Shown: one piece after another, positions 12,801 through 28,993 of the stretch
Numbering within the stretch: position 1 is the stretch's first letter
How the letters are laid out: every line of letters begins with the position of its first letter
Assembly (NCBI GenBank): GCA_016858145.1
Contig: JAEHOE010000115.1
Coordinates: forward strand, 62,001-126,000
Direction: 5' to 3'
DNA from: Edaphochlamys debaryana
Taxonomy: Eukaryota; Chlorophyta; Chlorophyceae; Chlamydomonadales
Length of the DNA: 64,000 bases
The notes under the pieces: generated by a model
What the model was told of the DNA's origin: nothing
The model's database searches: none
The model's input: only the letters and a program-made list of their open reading frames with translations
Position numbers and translations under genes: made by a program

Positions 12801-15800
12801 GCCTCACCTCGGCAATGGTTGTATGCCTCGGGCCTTCTGGCCCCCCGTCCACCCTTGCCCCCCCCTCCCCCTGTCAGGTACGAAGAGTTCATGGGGGACC
12901 AGCCCCTGGGCTATGAGCGGCCCAAGCCGGGGGCGGACTTCAGGTGGGCGGGAGGTGGGTATGCGTGGGAGGAGGGTGTGTGGGTTGGAGGGCAGGAGGG
13001 GGAGGGGCAGCACGGAGGCGGCGACAGTTGGGGGCCCGGACCCTGGTACCAGGGACTGGCGGGCCTTGTCCAACCCTTCCCCTATGCCCTATCCCCCCTT
13101 GGCCCTGTCAGGTACTTTGTCTACCCCTGCCAGACCCCCCTCATCCACCCCTACCTCCACCAGCTGCCGTCTGAGATCATGATCCGGGCGGCGGGCGTGG
13201 ATCCGGCGGCCGTGAAGCCACCCCGGGAACGCAAGGTGTGGCGAGGGCCGGCGAAGGGCGGGGCTGCACGGCGAGGGAGGTAGCCCGATGCGCCCCTAAT
13301 ACCTTGACCCCACCCTCAACCCAGTCTTGGCCTCGCGCTCGGTTCACAGAGAGGAGGACCCCTGGTCGGTCCGCCTTCAACAAAGGCCCGCTGCACGACC
13401 TATACGCTTGCTTTGAACCCATGCCAACGGCCGGTCCCCCCCCCTCCCATGCGGAAATCATACACGCTGCCTTGCCCCCCCCCCGCTGCAGGTGGTGGCT
13501 TTCTTCGTGCGTGAGGGATCGCGCAGGTGGGGGCCGGAGGGGGGGGAGGAGGGGGGCAGCACAGGGCGGGCGGGCGGGGGCGGCGCCCTGCCAGTCTGCC
13601 CCACCCTGTCCTCCGCGCCCGTCCCGACTCACCCCGTCCTCCCCGCCCCATGCCAGTCACCCCCTGCCTGCCTCCCTCCCTCGCTGTCCCCTCCCCCATC
13701 ACCCCCCCCCCCTAGGTGGCACAACGAGGCCCAGTGCGTGGCGGCCGTGCGGAGCCTGCTGAGGCGGCGGCGGCGGGGGGAGGTGCTCGAGGCCTTCAGG
13801 GCAGAGGTGGGGGCCTCGAGGGGGGGGGGCGGCGTGGGCTGTACGTCTGGGGAGGGCCGCCGGGGCCCTTGGCTTGGGGTGCTGGCCTGGGGGTGGAGGG
13901 GTCGAGGGTTGAGAGCCCCTTGCTGAGGCAAGCCTGGTGCGCAAAGCTATGCGGATAGCCGCGACGCGAGCTGCCCGCCGCCTGTAGGACCGCCCCCAGC
14001 AGCGTATGCACCCAAACCCACACCCGGGTGTAGGGACCTGACACCCGGCTTGTCCGAAGCCCTGAAGTGCTCCTCCCTATCGCGCCTCGGCGCGCGCCCT
14101 TTCCTCACAGAACGTCACCTCCATCGCCGCCGTCATTCGCCACATGGCCCGATACAAGCTGGTGGGTGGGGGGGGAGGGGGTGGGGGAGGGGGAGGGGGA
14201 GGGGGTGGGGGAGGGGGTGGGGGAGGGGGGGGGGCGCCTGGGCGCGGCGTGTGGTGACGGTCCACGGGGAGCAGCCGGGGCGGGAGGTGGGCGTGGAGGG
14301 ACGGGTGAAGCGGGGAGGGAGCCCGCCGCAAGCGGCTGGGGTCGATGCAGGTTGGCCCCATCGACGAGCCAGCCCGCCATGTGAGGGTGTAGATGTGCAG
14401 AAGCGCGTAAGCGCTCGTACATGCCGTGCAGCTATCTGCTGGCAGGGCACGGGTTCAAGTGGCGGCGTGATGGTGGCTGCTGGCGAGTGGGGAGCACGGG
14501 GTCTGATGGCCCGAGCTGACCAGCTCCTTCGCCACTGGCTTCCCGCTGCCCGCTCGGATCTGCCGTACGCAGGTGGTGGGCGCGCACGGGGGCGCCATGG
14601 CCAACATTGCCTTCCTCCAGCCCGGTACGGCAGTGGTTGAGATCTGCCCCGTACGGAGGTACACCAACCGGGCAGGAGTCATGTGAGCACGGGTGGGAAG
14701 GGGGCGCAGGGAAGAAGTGGAGTGGGGCGCATAGGGGCGCCAGCGAGGGGCGCTGTCAAACGCCTTGGAACGGCGTCGAGTGTCCTGTGGCGGGTCGTGC
14801 ACCTTCAACACGCAGGGAGTCCTGAAGAGCGCAGTAGCACGAAGAGGTCATCGCAAGGGGGCAGCAAAGGGGAGGCAGCGCAAGGGGGGCTAGTGCAAGG
14901 TGCTAGCAGAGGGTGTAGCGCATGGGGATCAGCGCAAAGGGTGCACCCCAAGGGGGTAGCACAAGAGGGGTAGCTCAAGGGGGAAAGCTCAAGGCCGGTT
15001 GCGCAAGGGGGAAAGCCCAAGGGGTTTAGCGAATGGGGGTAAGGGCATGGGGGGCAGCGCGAGGGGTATAGCCCAACGGGGTAGCGCAAGAGGGGTAGCA
15101 AAAGGGGTGAACGCAAGGGGTACAGCCCACAGGGGTAGCCCAAGAAGGGTCGTTGCAACGGGCAGCTAGCCGGGTCTGGCCCTCCAGCCGGCACATGGGG
15201 AGTGGATCAAGGGGGCTAGCGCAAGGGGGGGGGTGCACAGGTGGAGAGCACATGCGGGGTGGTACACGGGGTAGGGGAGTGGCGGACGGCGGGTAGCGCC
15301 AGATGGGTGGGCACAGGACAGCCACAGAGGTGAGGAGCGGTCCCACCTCTGTGCAGTTACATCAGAGCCTCCAACGGCCTTTCCCTGCGTATCTGCCCCT
15401 GCCCCTGCCACGTGCTCGGCCCACCAGGTACTACGAGGCGGCTGCCGTACGCAATCTGCCGTACTGGGCCGTCATGGCCACCAACACCACCGCGGACTTC
15501 GAGGTGGGCCGTATGCTAGGGGCGGGGTTACGGGTCAAGGGTCAAGGGGGTGAGGGCGGGGGGGCCACCGGCCAGAATGCCCCCAGGCTGGCGGGGCCGG
15601 GGCAGCGGAGGCGCTGGAGCCCCGAATGTCGGGCCATAGGGTTGCAGCGGCGGCCGCTGAAATACCGCCCGCGCCCCACGGTGACGTGAGGAAACTCGAA
15701 TCCCGCCTGCCCCTCCCACCACCTTCGCACCCACCACTTTCCCGGCCCCCCCGCTCCTGCCCCCCCACTCCCAGATCCTGCACCAGCCCTGCACCCCCGT

Positions 15801-15897
15801 CAAGTGGGCGGTGCGGGATGCCCTGGAGCGGCAGGACGCAGGGCTGGCCCCCGTGCTGGAGCCCTTCAGCCAGGGAGTCACCTTCAACCGCCGCTGA
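9898..15897 (+). CDS. Glycosyltransferase family 61 type II membrane protein
   Basis: Fifteen exons: 9898-10195, 10419-10594, 10946-11036, 11456-11533, 11711-11826, 12081-12162, 12338-12455, 12878-12943, 13112-13235, 13492-13526, 13716-13806, 14111-14161, 14573-14682, 15428-15503, 15775-15897. All phases agree, giving 544 aa. A short cytosolic N-terminus is followed by one membrane anchor (about 42-62, including TALLALLLITFSF), typical of Golgi enzymes. The catalytic part carries the GT61 hallmark VVGAHGGAMANIAFLQPG (His at about 447) followed by TAVVEICP. GT61 includes plant beta-1,2-xylosyltransferase of N-glycans and arabinoxylan or EOGT-type enzymes. Which sugar is moved here cannot be told from sequence alone. 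ATG 9898 is the first ATG in frame ahead of the anchor. Exon 7 needs a GTGGGT donor at 12456 to keep frame. Nearby secretory methyltransferases suggest glycan maturation (inference). Confidence 0.85.
14162..14240 (+). repeat. G-run microsatellite at an intron start
   Basis: Directly after the exon 12 donor of the GT61 gene the intron is an almost pure series of G runs separated by single A or T bases (ggggga/gggggt units). Such a run could form G-quadruplexes in the pre-mRNA. Similar G-rich runs follow other donors in the window, at 12460-12540 and 28021-28070. Confidence 0.7.
14840..15240 (+). repeat. Degenerate tandem repeat in GT61 intron 13
   Basis: The intron at 14683-15427 contains about twenty diverged copies of a short unit of roughly 16-17 bp resembling gggggtagcgcaaga, with variants such as tagcacaagagggg and tagcccaagg. 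No coding potential is visible. It looks like an old expanded minisatellite. Confidence 0.6.
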
Positions 15898-17150
15898 GTC
15901 ATGCCGTACGACACCGTACGACACGGGGCTGCAAGAGGGAGGGGCGAGAAAGGGAGGGGTCCTGGACCTGGGCGGCTGGCTGGTGGATTGCTGGTCCAAG
16001 GGGCGTTGGGGCTGAGCCCGCACGCTGAGCAGGCGGCCGGGACGTAGACTGAGGCATGGCCGGGCAATTACTTGGTGCGGGTGGGAGGTGGCGGGTACCT
16101 GAGTAGGCTCTCTAGGTCTGGCGTCGGCTAGAAAGAAGAGCGGAGTGGAAAGAATGCTGGCTTAGCATGTGCGGGATTGCTCTGAGCGCAACGAAGGAGG
16201 CGACACAGAAAAGGTCGTAGGTCGGCTGGGGCTGTGATGTAGAGGGCAGAAAAACAGAAGGGATGCTGCAATGCATGATGTGATCATATGCAGAAGCGGG
16301 GGGGACCGAGTCACCGGATGGAATGGGCAGTCTGAGGATGTTCTTCACTCGACGGAAGCTGGCGCTGCGAGCCCACGGCTCTCTGCAAGCCCCTGCTTGC
16401 CGGCACAATGCCATGCGTCTCGCTCAAGCCGCTGGCCTCGGCACTCAGCCCCCAACCTCTCGTCCGCCAAGCGCCAGCTCGCCAGCCGCACCCTGCAACG
16501 TTTCTCCTCCCCTCCCTATCTGCACCCCGTGTTAGAAAGCCCTCGGCAGCATTTCTGGTTTGCGTTGCAAACCCTCTCAAAACTGTGATCCGCCGCCTAG
16601 CAAGCCAAGTCAAAATCACCTCTGCGCCCCCGCCGAGCCCTGAGGAGACTGCTCGCGTGTGGGGGCCACGGCCAAAAACAGGGCCGCCCCGATCGCCGGC
16701 AGAACCGGCCGGCAGCATCCCCTGTCAGCCCCCCGCGGTGGTCGCCCTTGAGGGCACCAGAGCAGCCCAGGTCGGGCCGCCCTTCCGCTTCCACGCGCCC
16801 TCGCTCCGTCGCCCTACGCTGGCCTCAGCCGTCACCGCCCACTCGAACCCCGAGGCCCGGCCCCCGCAAGGAACGCCAAAGGCCTACACGAGCACCCCAA
16901 CCGACTCCTGCATCTCCCCCCGCACGTCCGCTCCCGGCTCACCGCCTCAACCTCATCTCCCGCTCCAATGCCCAGGACCCGGCCCCGCGCTGGAGATTCC
17001 CGTGCCAACAAGCGCTGCTGGCACGCGGCCTCTTATAGCTTGGGCTCGCTCGGAACCCCGACCAGCAGGCGCCGCCCTCTCTGGCTGCTGAGCCGGTGAG
17101 GAGGACGAGCGCCGCAGGCCCGGGCTGTGCGCCCCGGTCCGCTGGTCCGC
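15898..17150. other. Convergent intergenic region (GT61 / plastid S1 3' ends)
   Basis: The GT61 gene ends at 15897 and the minus-strand plastid S1 gene ends at 17151, so this holds two 3' UTRs. Open frames on either strand are Pro/Arg/Ser-rich and show no motif. I saw no clear TGTAA signal by eye for either gene. Confidence 0.4.
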
Positions 17151-20225
<3,075 letters not shown>

Positions 20226-23200
20226 TGTGGTGGTGGCACGAAATGCAACGCAGGTCACCGCCGCCCGGTGTATGGCGTATGCCGAGCTAAACGGGTGTGC
20301 AGCGGACAAAAGGGTCGGGGGATGGTGGGGCAAGCTTGCACAAGGACTTGGCCGCCATCGCGATGGGCGCTCGTGGTCGGGAAGGGGAGCGAGCCGCTTG
20401 AGGTGCCAACCCACCAAAGCCCGAGTGCAGTCGCAAGATTTACGTCGTCTGCATAAGCAAACAATTCATTGCTCAGGGTGCGACGAGAGCGGCCCCCGCG
20501 ACCACACAGCCTTGCCCAGGCTTGCCCGACCCCCGAGCGTTTCCCCCCGCCGCGCTTGGTAGGAAAGACGACACGCCACGCTTGCCCAAATTCCCCCTAG
20601 GAGCATTTCCCCCCGCCACGCCCCCTTCACTTCATTGCAATGCGGATGGCTGAGTATGAGTTACTGGGTCTCTCCCAAGAGGTCCCAAGTGTGGTCCGCA
20701 AGGTTGGAGCCGTGTGGGGCGTAGTGGGGTTCAGACGAGACGGAGTGCTTGAGTGGGCCTCCTCCCTCAGGCCCCCTGAACTTATCAGGATCGCCTCCTC
20801 GAGATTTCGAGGCGGAAGTTTGTAGTCCCGCGTGCACGACGGCGTGGGTCCTTTGGCCGTAGGTACGCTGCCTTTGCACCCGTGCATCCAGGACCAGGGG
20901 TACCGCTTCTACAGCACTTCGCAATCCACTTGCCCGGCCCTCTACGAAACGGTACAGCGGGCAGCCAGCCTTGCCAGGCAGCAAGCCTGGCGCACACCCG
21001 TGCGCCATTGGCCGTTGGCCCATGAGCTCTGTAGCCATCACCGCTGAGCGCTAACCGGACACGGCCTGCCGCTGCCAGAGGGAAGGGCAGATCACCCCAC
21101 GGTAGCAGATCACCCTGGTGCCTGGTGGTCCACTGGTACCGGTACGCACGAATGCACCACGCCTCCCTTGCATGGTCATTAGCGCTTGGGGAGTGCGGGC
21201 AAGTCGGGCGATGCATGCAGGACGGGGTCCGCAGGTGAACTGGTAAGAGACGAGGGCAGAGCAACCCTGCTCACGGCCCTGATGGGCCTGATTGCATCGC
21301 TCGGCACAATCAGCAGAGCCCCGGGAGAGCTCTTCATTGGCTTCACATGCCCAGGTTGGCCGCTGCTGGGCAGCGCGGTCCGGACGGGCGGCAAAGGAGG
21401 ATGAGGAGCAGAGGCAGCTGAGGACAGTCCGCCAACCCTGCAGTTGAGGACGCGTCAGCAGGGGCACGTGTCCATTGTGGGCTGGGCCTGCATTCCTGCT
21501 ACTTAGGGAGCTGCTGTGAATCTCCTTGGTGGGGATGGACTGCTGGACTCACGAGGACCTGGCGGCTTGCTGTCCCTGCGAGCGCTCTTGGGCGAGGCAC
21601 TCCTGGCTTACAAAACGACAGTCCCAAGCCGACACATCTCGTACCCGCCAGAACCCAAAGCATGCCGCTCCCCTCGAGCTTAAGACCTCAAGAAGGCACC
21701 GCGGGACGTCCACGCTCTGCTGTCCCCGCAAGACAGGGCATGACGGCACACCACCTTGACTTCGGCGCGAACTTGCCTCACGCAGCCGTCCCCCCCTCGC
21801 CACGGCCTCAACCTGCTCCCACGCGAGTGCGCCTACGCTGCTCGCTCCAGCCCTCCTGCCGCGCCACAAACCACCAGCTTCAGTGGCCTGCGGGCAGCGC
21901 CCCATGCAGCGAAGCCACCTGACGACCACCTCGTGCTCTGCCCCTGCCTGGCTCCCGTAACACTGAAATGGCTCCGCCTCCCCCAGCACCGGGAGCTGCG
22001 AGGCCACCGCCCAGCAGGTCGCCCCAGGGCCACCGCAGCGCACACCCCGCCCCGGCCTCGTGCTCCAACCGCGGCCGTGAAGCGCTGGTGCCAGCAAAAG
22101 AGCTGGGTGCCTGCAGCTCCTCGCCCTACCCCAGCCCCAGCTCGTGGAGCCCCCTCTGCCCGCACCGCTGCCTCCAGGCGGCCCAGCGCAGCCCCGCAGC
22201 GGCCAGCGGGTGCCGCGGCGCCCTCCTCGCACCCGGGCCGCAGCGCCTGGGCCGGCCGCCCCCGCTCGTCTGCGTGGGCAGCCCGCAAGGGCCGCAGCAG
22301 CCGCGCCCAGCACCCGCTGCCGGCTCCTCCGACTGCTCGCCACCGCAAGAGCGGTCCCCGTCTCGGTCCCAGCTGCACTGCTGCGTCCACAGACTGCAGG
22401 TGGGACGCAACTAGCGGTTGGGGTGAAGGAGCGAGACTGAGCGGCACCGATCGGGCTGCGGGACCGGGTAACTGCCTTGGGCCGGCAGCCCTCGCTGGTG
22501 TGTACGCCTGCCCAGATGCCCTCGTGCTGCAGCATGGAAGCGGGGGTGTGTGGGGGAGAGCGGGGTTGAGGGCCAGGACCGCGCCCGGCAGGGGCGGGCT
22601 GTGAGGACCCCCATACACCGGCCTGGACACGCGACGTCCCCCACCAACCCTCAGAGACTTCCGGCTCGGCCTGCCTGCAGCCGCCAACCTCTTCGCAGCT
22701 GCAGCCGCTGCTCCCGCAGCGCCGGAGGCAGGGCCCAGGGCTTCGGTCGGCGGGGCGCTTGGTGCCTGGCGTGGGCACTTCCGCTGCTGCTTGAGTGGGC
22801 TGGAGAGAGTGGTGCATGTACGTGTCACAAGGAGTGAGGCTGGCGAATGCTGATGCCCGCACGGCCTGTACCCACCCACCCTCCCGCCTCCATCCCAACC
22901 AAGCACGCCCTCAGCGTCCATTACCCATTATGCGGTGTTGACATACACCGATGGTGGCAGCCCATGGCGCCCAGGGGCCCAGGTAATGCAGCCAGAGACA
23001 CGGGGCAAGCGCCAGGCGGGCACCTCGATCTGGGCCGAATGCCCCCCGGCCCAACACCCCTGTCAGCCACGAACAAGACGACAGCTTGCAGCGGCGCAAG
23101 GGCCTGCTGCCCCGCACCGACGACCTATTGGGCATCTTGCGACGCGTCAGGCTGGAGCTGGCTGGCGCTGGGCAGAGGACACTGGCGCCTTCAGGGCGAT

Positions 23201-24074
23201 TCAGGGTGCACTGCTTGCAGCCCACCCAGCCAGCGCCCTGCGTATCCCAAGATCAGGCTGGGTACTCAGAATGCCTGGATGATTTAGGTGATGGACATAA
23301 GGTAAGAGGCGGCCCCCACGCTTGTTGGTTTCGGGTGAATGTTGCGGATGTTGGGGGGAAGCCAATTAAGCAGGCGCAATCGTATCGAACGACCGTAGTG
23401 TGCTGTCGACAAGTATGTGCTGATAAAGACTCGCGGCCTGCCGGTCGCGGATTTGAGTGAGCGACGCTCAATGCGTTTCAGCATGCAGCGATTCACAAAC
23501 CCGGTGCGTTATCCTCTACTGCTATCCTTATGCTACTATCCTTACGCGTGTACTGGTTCTCTGCCCTCAACTTGACAGCCAGCAGGCTGGACACGGCTGG
23601 ACACCGCGTCGGCAAGGTGCTGCACCCGCGTGCGTTTGGGACTGAGGTGTCAAGGTGCCGAGGTGTCCTCAGGAGAAAGGAGGACAGCGTCCACTCAACA
23701 CGACCATTGTTGCGAAGCCACTTCGCAACCTGAGCAGTATTGCAAGCCAAGCAAAACCAACCGGAAACCTGATACACGGCGGCCATCTCTGGCTACGCAC
23801 AGGTAGAGTGGGGACTCGTCGTGAGGCCAGAAGTGTGGATGTACTAGGCGATCGCCTGGGCGTCTGTCGGGTGCTCTGCGCCCCGCCTCGCACGATTAGT
23901 ACAACGCGTGGGAAGTCCTAGTTGATGGCAACACGAGAGCCTCGCTCGGCAACCATAGGCGTGTGCGCGAGGCCCCTTGCGTCGAAGTGGGCCGCCAGGA
24001 CAGTACAGGCCGACGTCAGGCGGACCGATATGACCGTCGCTGCTCAACCTTCCCCCCCGCTCCCTTGCTCAGGG
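20226..24074. other. Long intergenic region, one possible exon
   Basis: This holds the promoter side of plastid S1 and the upstream region of the next gene. Long open frames at 21549-22898 (minus) and 21756-22604 (plus) overlap each other and are low-complexity Pro/Ala/Arg/Gly, so I do not call them genes. A stretch at about 23086-23301 (plus) reads GLLPRTDDLLGILRRVRLEL ... YSECLDDLGDGHK and ends at a strong gtaaga donor. It might be one exon of an unrecognised gene, but no partner exon is evident. Confidence 0.3.
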
Positions 24075-27000
24075 ATGAGGCTTCGGGCGCTGTCGCGCCT
24101 CCCGCTCCTGTTTGGCCTGGCGCTGCCGCTGCTGTGCAGCGCCAACCCACAAAATCAAGCAGCCGCCGACCACGCCGCCCTGTCAGCCTCCTGGCACGCG
24201 CCGCACCTACCGGCGCGCGTCCACCTACAGGTATGGTATCCTATGGGCAGCATAGCCTGCATAGCCTGCTCACGGCTCGGGGGTCTCGGACTCAGGACTC
24301 TAGGCACTCAAAGGCCTCACACCCCGCTCCACTGTGCCCCCGCCTCGCCCCCTCCAGCCGGGGCAGTACGGCCTGGAAGCCGTACACAATCTCAGCATGT
24401 GGCGCTCCACGCTGCTGTCCCGGGTCGAGCAGGTAGATCCACAAAGGCGGGCTGGGGCCGGGGCCCTGCGGCCAGGGACTTGGGGCTGCGGGGGCTGCGG
24501 GGGGCGGGAGCGTATGTTGTGGAGGGCGGGGGGGCGGGAGGCTGGGGACCGTAAGCCCGCAAGAGCGGGCGGGGGCTGCTGGGGCTGCGGGCAGCGGGGG
24601 CATGGCGATGGTAGCCGTAGCCTTAGACCCCTCGGCCAGCCGGAAGGGAGCCCGTGCCCCGCCCCACGCCCCGCCCCGCCCCCCCTCGCGCCCCCCTCCT
24701 GCCTCCCTGCTGTCACCCGGCACCCAGTTCATGACGGACGTGGGCCACAGCGACCACCCCGGCGGCCACTCCCGCTTCGATCCCTTCATGCCCGTCGTGG
24801 CCTGCCCCCCGGGGAGGCCCCTGCACATGGTGGGGGGATGGAAGGGGAGGGTGGGAGGGGAGGGGGCGCAGAGGGCAGAGGGGGCGAGGGGGCGGCAGGC
24901 AGGGAAAGGCAGGGGGTTTTAGGATGGTGCGAGCTTGCAAAGGACAAGGGGGTAGGCGGGCGCCGCTCATACACGCCGGCCACACCCATCACGCCCGGGC
25001 ATTGCCAGGGGGTGGAGGGCAGAGGGGGGCGCATGAGGCCGCACGGTGGTTGCGGGTGGAAGGCAGAGGCGGGATTGGGGCGGGGGCGGGGCGGGGCGGG
25101 GTGGACGTGGTGGGTGCAGGGGGGTGGACTGGAAGGGGCAGGGGGCGAGGGGCAGGGGGAGGGGCGTGGAGGTCGGGGCAGAGACTAGGGGTTGCAGGGC
25201 GGGGTGCTCCCACCAGGCCGCGGGGAGGGGCAGCAGCTGCACCCACCCACTGTGACACAACCGCCCCCGTCCTCCCCCCCCCTCCCCCCTCAGGTGGGCA
25301 ACGCCACCCCCCAGGACCACGACGGCGGCAAGTGGCTGTGCGGCCTGCCCCAGCCGCGGCCGGGGTCCGAGGCGCGGCCCTGCATCATCTTGTCGCTGGG
25401 GAGCAACAACAACTACGTGTGAGGGCCCAGGGGGGGGGAGGCGGCGAGGGGGTGAGGGTGGAGAAGAGGATGGAGACGCGGGCGGCTGTGGGCCTGAGGC
25501 AGGGGGGCGGGGCGGGGGCGGGGTTGGACGGCGGGCGGAAGGATCATGGAGTGGGCGGGGGGCCTGGCAGGGGGGGGGCTTGGCAGGAGAGGGGAGGTCA
25601 CTGGGTAGCGCCAGCCGGGCTGTGCGGCGCGCGGGCTTCTTGGGCGGGAGCAGGGGCCGTGCACCGTGCACCGGTCTGTTGGCCTCCCAGTTGCCCAGGG
25701 CCTTCTGCCCTTCCTCTGCCTCCTCCCTTCCCGAACCCCCCATCGGGCTCGCTGGCTGCCGGAACACCTCTCTCTACGGTTCCCAATCCTTTTAAGATTT
25801 CTCTTTCTCTCCCCCGCAGGTTTGAGGAGGCTGTGATGAAGGAGAGCCCCTGCCGAGTGGTGACCCTGGACTGTGCGTGGGGGTGGGGGTGGGGAAAGAG
25901 GGGGGGGGTACATTACCAAGCGAGAGACGACAAGGGCGGAGGGGGGAAGAGTGAGGAGGTGAAGTGGAAATGGGGGGTGAGGAGAAGAGGGTTTGCACCG
26001 GGATCGAGCATTTGGCGGCCGTACGGCGGGAAGCGGCCGCGGAGAAGCTCCGCTCCCCCAACGCCCCTGCGCCCCGGGGACCGGCACGCGGGGCGACCCC
26101 CCCTCGCCGGGGCCTGCAGGGCTCCGTCTGCGCTGGCGCCGGGTGCGGGCGCCTGTCCTTGTGCTGCGCTGGGAGGTGGCCCGGTGGTGGGGCCCGACCG
26201 TCGTCGGCCCGCGGGATCAGGGCGGCTCCCAATCAGCGGAGGCCCCGCGTGTGCGTGTCCCGATGTGCCCCCCCCCCGCAGGCACGGTGGATGGACGCAA
26301 CCTGAGCGACCGCCACACCTTCCACAAGGTGGGGGCGGGGTTGGGGCGGGGATGTTCGGGAAGGAGGGCAGAAAGGAGGGGAGGAAGGGTCAGGAAAGGG
26401 TAGAGGCGGAAGGTAGTGGGTTGGGAAGGGAAGGGGAGGAGGAAGGCACAGGCGCGGTATGGCTCCCCGCGCCCTCGCCCCCTTGAACGCCTGTCTGAGG
26501 TGCAACCATCGAAATCCCAAGGCTGCGCCATTGAACCCCTTGAACCCCTGCGCCCTCACCCCCCACCCCCCCGCAGCTGTGCATTGGGTCCCAAGACACT
26601 GCGGACAAGAACCCGGGGGTGAGCCCTGCAGCCAGGCCGCGTAGCCATACCGCGTTGGAGCTCGTCGGTCTTGGGCGATGCGTGGTATCACTGTGTGAAG
26701 CTTGGGCTATGCGTGGGCCTCGAGGCACCGGGCACACCCCCGCCCTCCAGTGCCTAGCTGCGGCGCGTACGGCGCTCAGGAAAGCGGTTCAGCAGCGGCC
26801 GCCGGAGCCAGCGCGGGGGTGGCGGCTTGAGGCAGATGGGGACGCGGAGGCCCCTATACAGCTGCCTGCTGGCCCGCCTGCACGCGCGCACAGCTCCCCG
26901 CCGGCCGCGCCAGCCGGCCAGCCGCTGTGTCAGCGAGCGGGCGCGGCCCTGCGGCGCCCGTGGGCTGATTGGTGCCAGGCGCAATGGCAGTGGGGTTGGC

Positions 27001-28993
27001 ACTGGCGGCTCGGGGCACTGGCTGGAAGCTGCACGGGTGGCAGCGGGCGGGCATGGCCCCGCGAGGCCTGGGGGAGGGCACCTGCCCCGGCTGCCGTGAC
27101 CCGGCCGGCGGCGGGGTCTCTGGGCGGGGGCCTGGGCGCTGGGGCCTGTGGGCCGACGGCTGTGGCCTGGGGGCTGGGGGTGTGGGCTCGCCCGCCCGGG
27201 CTGGCGTGGCCGAGGGGAGCCCTTCGCTGCCCCCGGCGGCGGCCGACAGCCGACCCACATGGCCCGGGTGGCACCGGCGCGGAGCGGGTCCGGGTGGCGC
27301 GGTGCTCTGACCCGGGGGGGGAGCATTCGCTGCTGCTGCGCCGCGCATCGAGTCCCGACTGCGCCGTGCCATGGGGTCGCGGGCTGTTCAGAGTAGCCGC
27401 GGCGTGTGGCCCCCGCAGCCCTCGCTGGGGCGCCCGCGGCCGCAGGTGGCAACGTCGCTGGCTGCCCGCCTCCCCCCGCTCTCTTCCGCCGCCTCCTCAT
27501 CCTCGCTCTTTCCACCTCACCGACCCCCCTCCTTTCCCCCTACCTCTCCCCCCAGCTGTTCGTGACGTACCCCCAGCTCACGGCCAAGCTGGGCCTCGAG
27601 TCCTCCCCGCTGCTCAAGATCGATGTGGAGGGGTACGAGTTCCCCGTGCTGTCGGTAGGGCCCTGGGGTGGGGGGAAGGGGTAAAGTTGGGGAAGGGGGG
27701 CGGTGGGGAGGGGTACAAGTTTGATTAGGGGGGGCGGTGCCAGGGCCGGGGCTGGAGGGACTGGGAGCAGCAGGAGAAGGGAGATGAAGTTTGGGAAAGT
27801 GAGACTCTGGACCTCGCGACTGTGAGCATGGGCCTTGCGTGATGACGCCTCGTGTGCTGCTGCGTTTCTGCACCAAGCCTCTCTCCCCCGTGCCCCCCTG
27901 CCCTCTGCCCCCCATCACTCCCCCCCTCTTCCCCTCAGGCCTGGACCGAGACCACTGCCGGCCTCCCGGAGCAGATCGCCATGGAGATCCACTCGAGCAA
28001 CGCAGCGTCAGACAGCTCGGTGAGTGGGGGTGGGGTTGGGGGTGGGGGTGGGGGTGGGGGTGGGGGCTTAGGGTGGCCGCGGGAGGGTGAGGCCGCGCTG
28101 GCGTCAGGAGCGAAAGCCTCGCCCGGCCTGCACAAGTGCTGGACATGCATGTCTCATCCGTTATTTGCACCCACGTCGGTGCCTTCGCTTTCTCACCTGA
28201 TGCCCTCTCGCTGGACAATACCTCAGCCCAGCCGGACCCCCATCGCGCTCACCCGCCCTCCCCACCCGCCCCGCCCGCCCCGCCCGCCCCACCCCCCCAC
28301 CCCCCAGGCCAACCCGCCCCGCTGGCACCGGCCCGAGTTCGGCGTCCGCGACCTGGCCCTGGTGTTCTGGCACATGGCCAACCTGGGGTACGCCATCATA
28401 TCGTGAGTGGCGGGGGGGGGTGGCCGCGGGAAGGGCCAAGGGCAGAAGTAGGGGAGGGGTAGGGAGGCAACACCGAAGAGCATTTTGGGGCGTGTGCTTG
28501 TTATCTCTCCTGCACGTGGCCAGTTTGGGGTGTGCAAGCATGTCAGGTCTTCCCGGGTTCCCGATTCCAAGCCGGCATGCTGCAGGAGGTGATGGTGGCA
28601 GCGCGCTGAGCACTGCCGCCTCACCCCACCTCCGCCCCCGCTCTTCAATCCGTCCAAAGTTACCTCTACCCTCCTTGCCCCCCCCCCCCCAGGCGCGAGG
28701 ACAACGTGTGGGACAACGGAGTGGCGGAGTACTCGTTCCTTCGGGTGGAGGCGCCCGCAAGGTGAGGGGGCAGGGGTGGTGGTGGGCGGTCAGTTGACGG
28801 GTGGGGATGAAGGAGAGCGCGCCGCTGGGGGAGGGCTGGGGCTACTGTGGGGCTGGGGCCACTAATGAAGGGGTGTCGCACGACGACTGAGCTTCCCCCG
28901 TGCTTCTTTGCCCGACCCTTCCCCCCCCCCGGCGGCGGTCCCGCTCGCAGATTCCGGCTCGGGCCAAACGCTGCGGATCCGTTCAGGCTCTGA
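24075..28993 (+). CDS. Secreted METTL24-like methyltransferase (Methyltransf_22 type)
   Basis: Twelve exons: 24075-24230, 24358-24432, 24728-24829, 25294-25418, 25820-25872, 26282-26328, 26577-26618, 27556-27654, 27939-28019, 28308-28402, 28693-28761, 28951-28993. They give 328 aa, all in phase. A cleavable signal peptide or anchor (MRLRALSRLPLLFGLALPLL) starts the protein. The core matches the METTL24-like pattern: DGGKWLCGLPQPRPGSEARP, CIILSLGSNNNYVFEEAVM, SPCRVVTLDCTVDGRNLSDR, LFVTYPQLTAKLGLESSP, LLKIDVEGYEFPVLSAW (Asp at about 223) and LPEQIAMEIH. This pattern is a Rossmann methyltransferase fold in the FkbM neighbourhood. The substrate is unknown; the secretory location suggests a glycan or extracellular protein. 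Intron 7 (26619-27555) is unusually long. TGTAA signals lie downstream at about 29654 and 29740. Confidence 0.8.

Noticed and set aside
21549..22921. Minus-strand frames of 362-449 aa
   Set aside because: They overlap each other and a plus-strand frame, and are low-complexity Gly/Ala/Arg/Pro without motifs, as expected from GC-rich DNA.
24924..26486. Plus-strand frame of 520 aa
   Set aside because: It runs through introns and out-of-frame exons of the secreted methyltransferase gene; the exon model in other frames explains the region.
26619..27728. Plus-strand frame of 369 aa
   Set aside because: It covers the long intron 7 of the methyltransferase gene and is Arg/Gly/Pro-rich without motifs.
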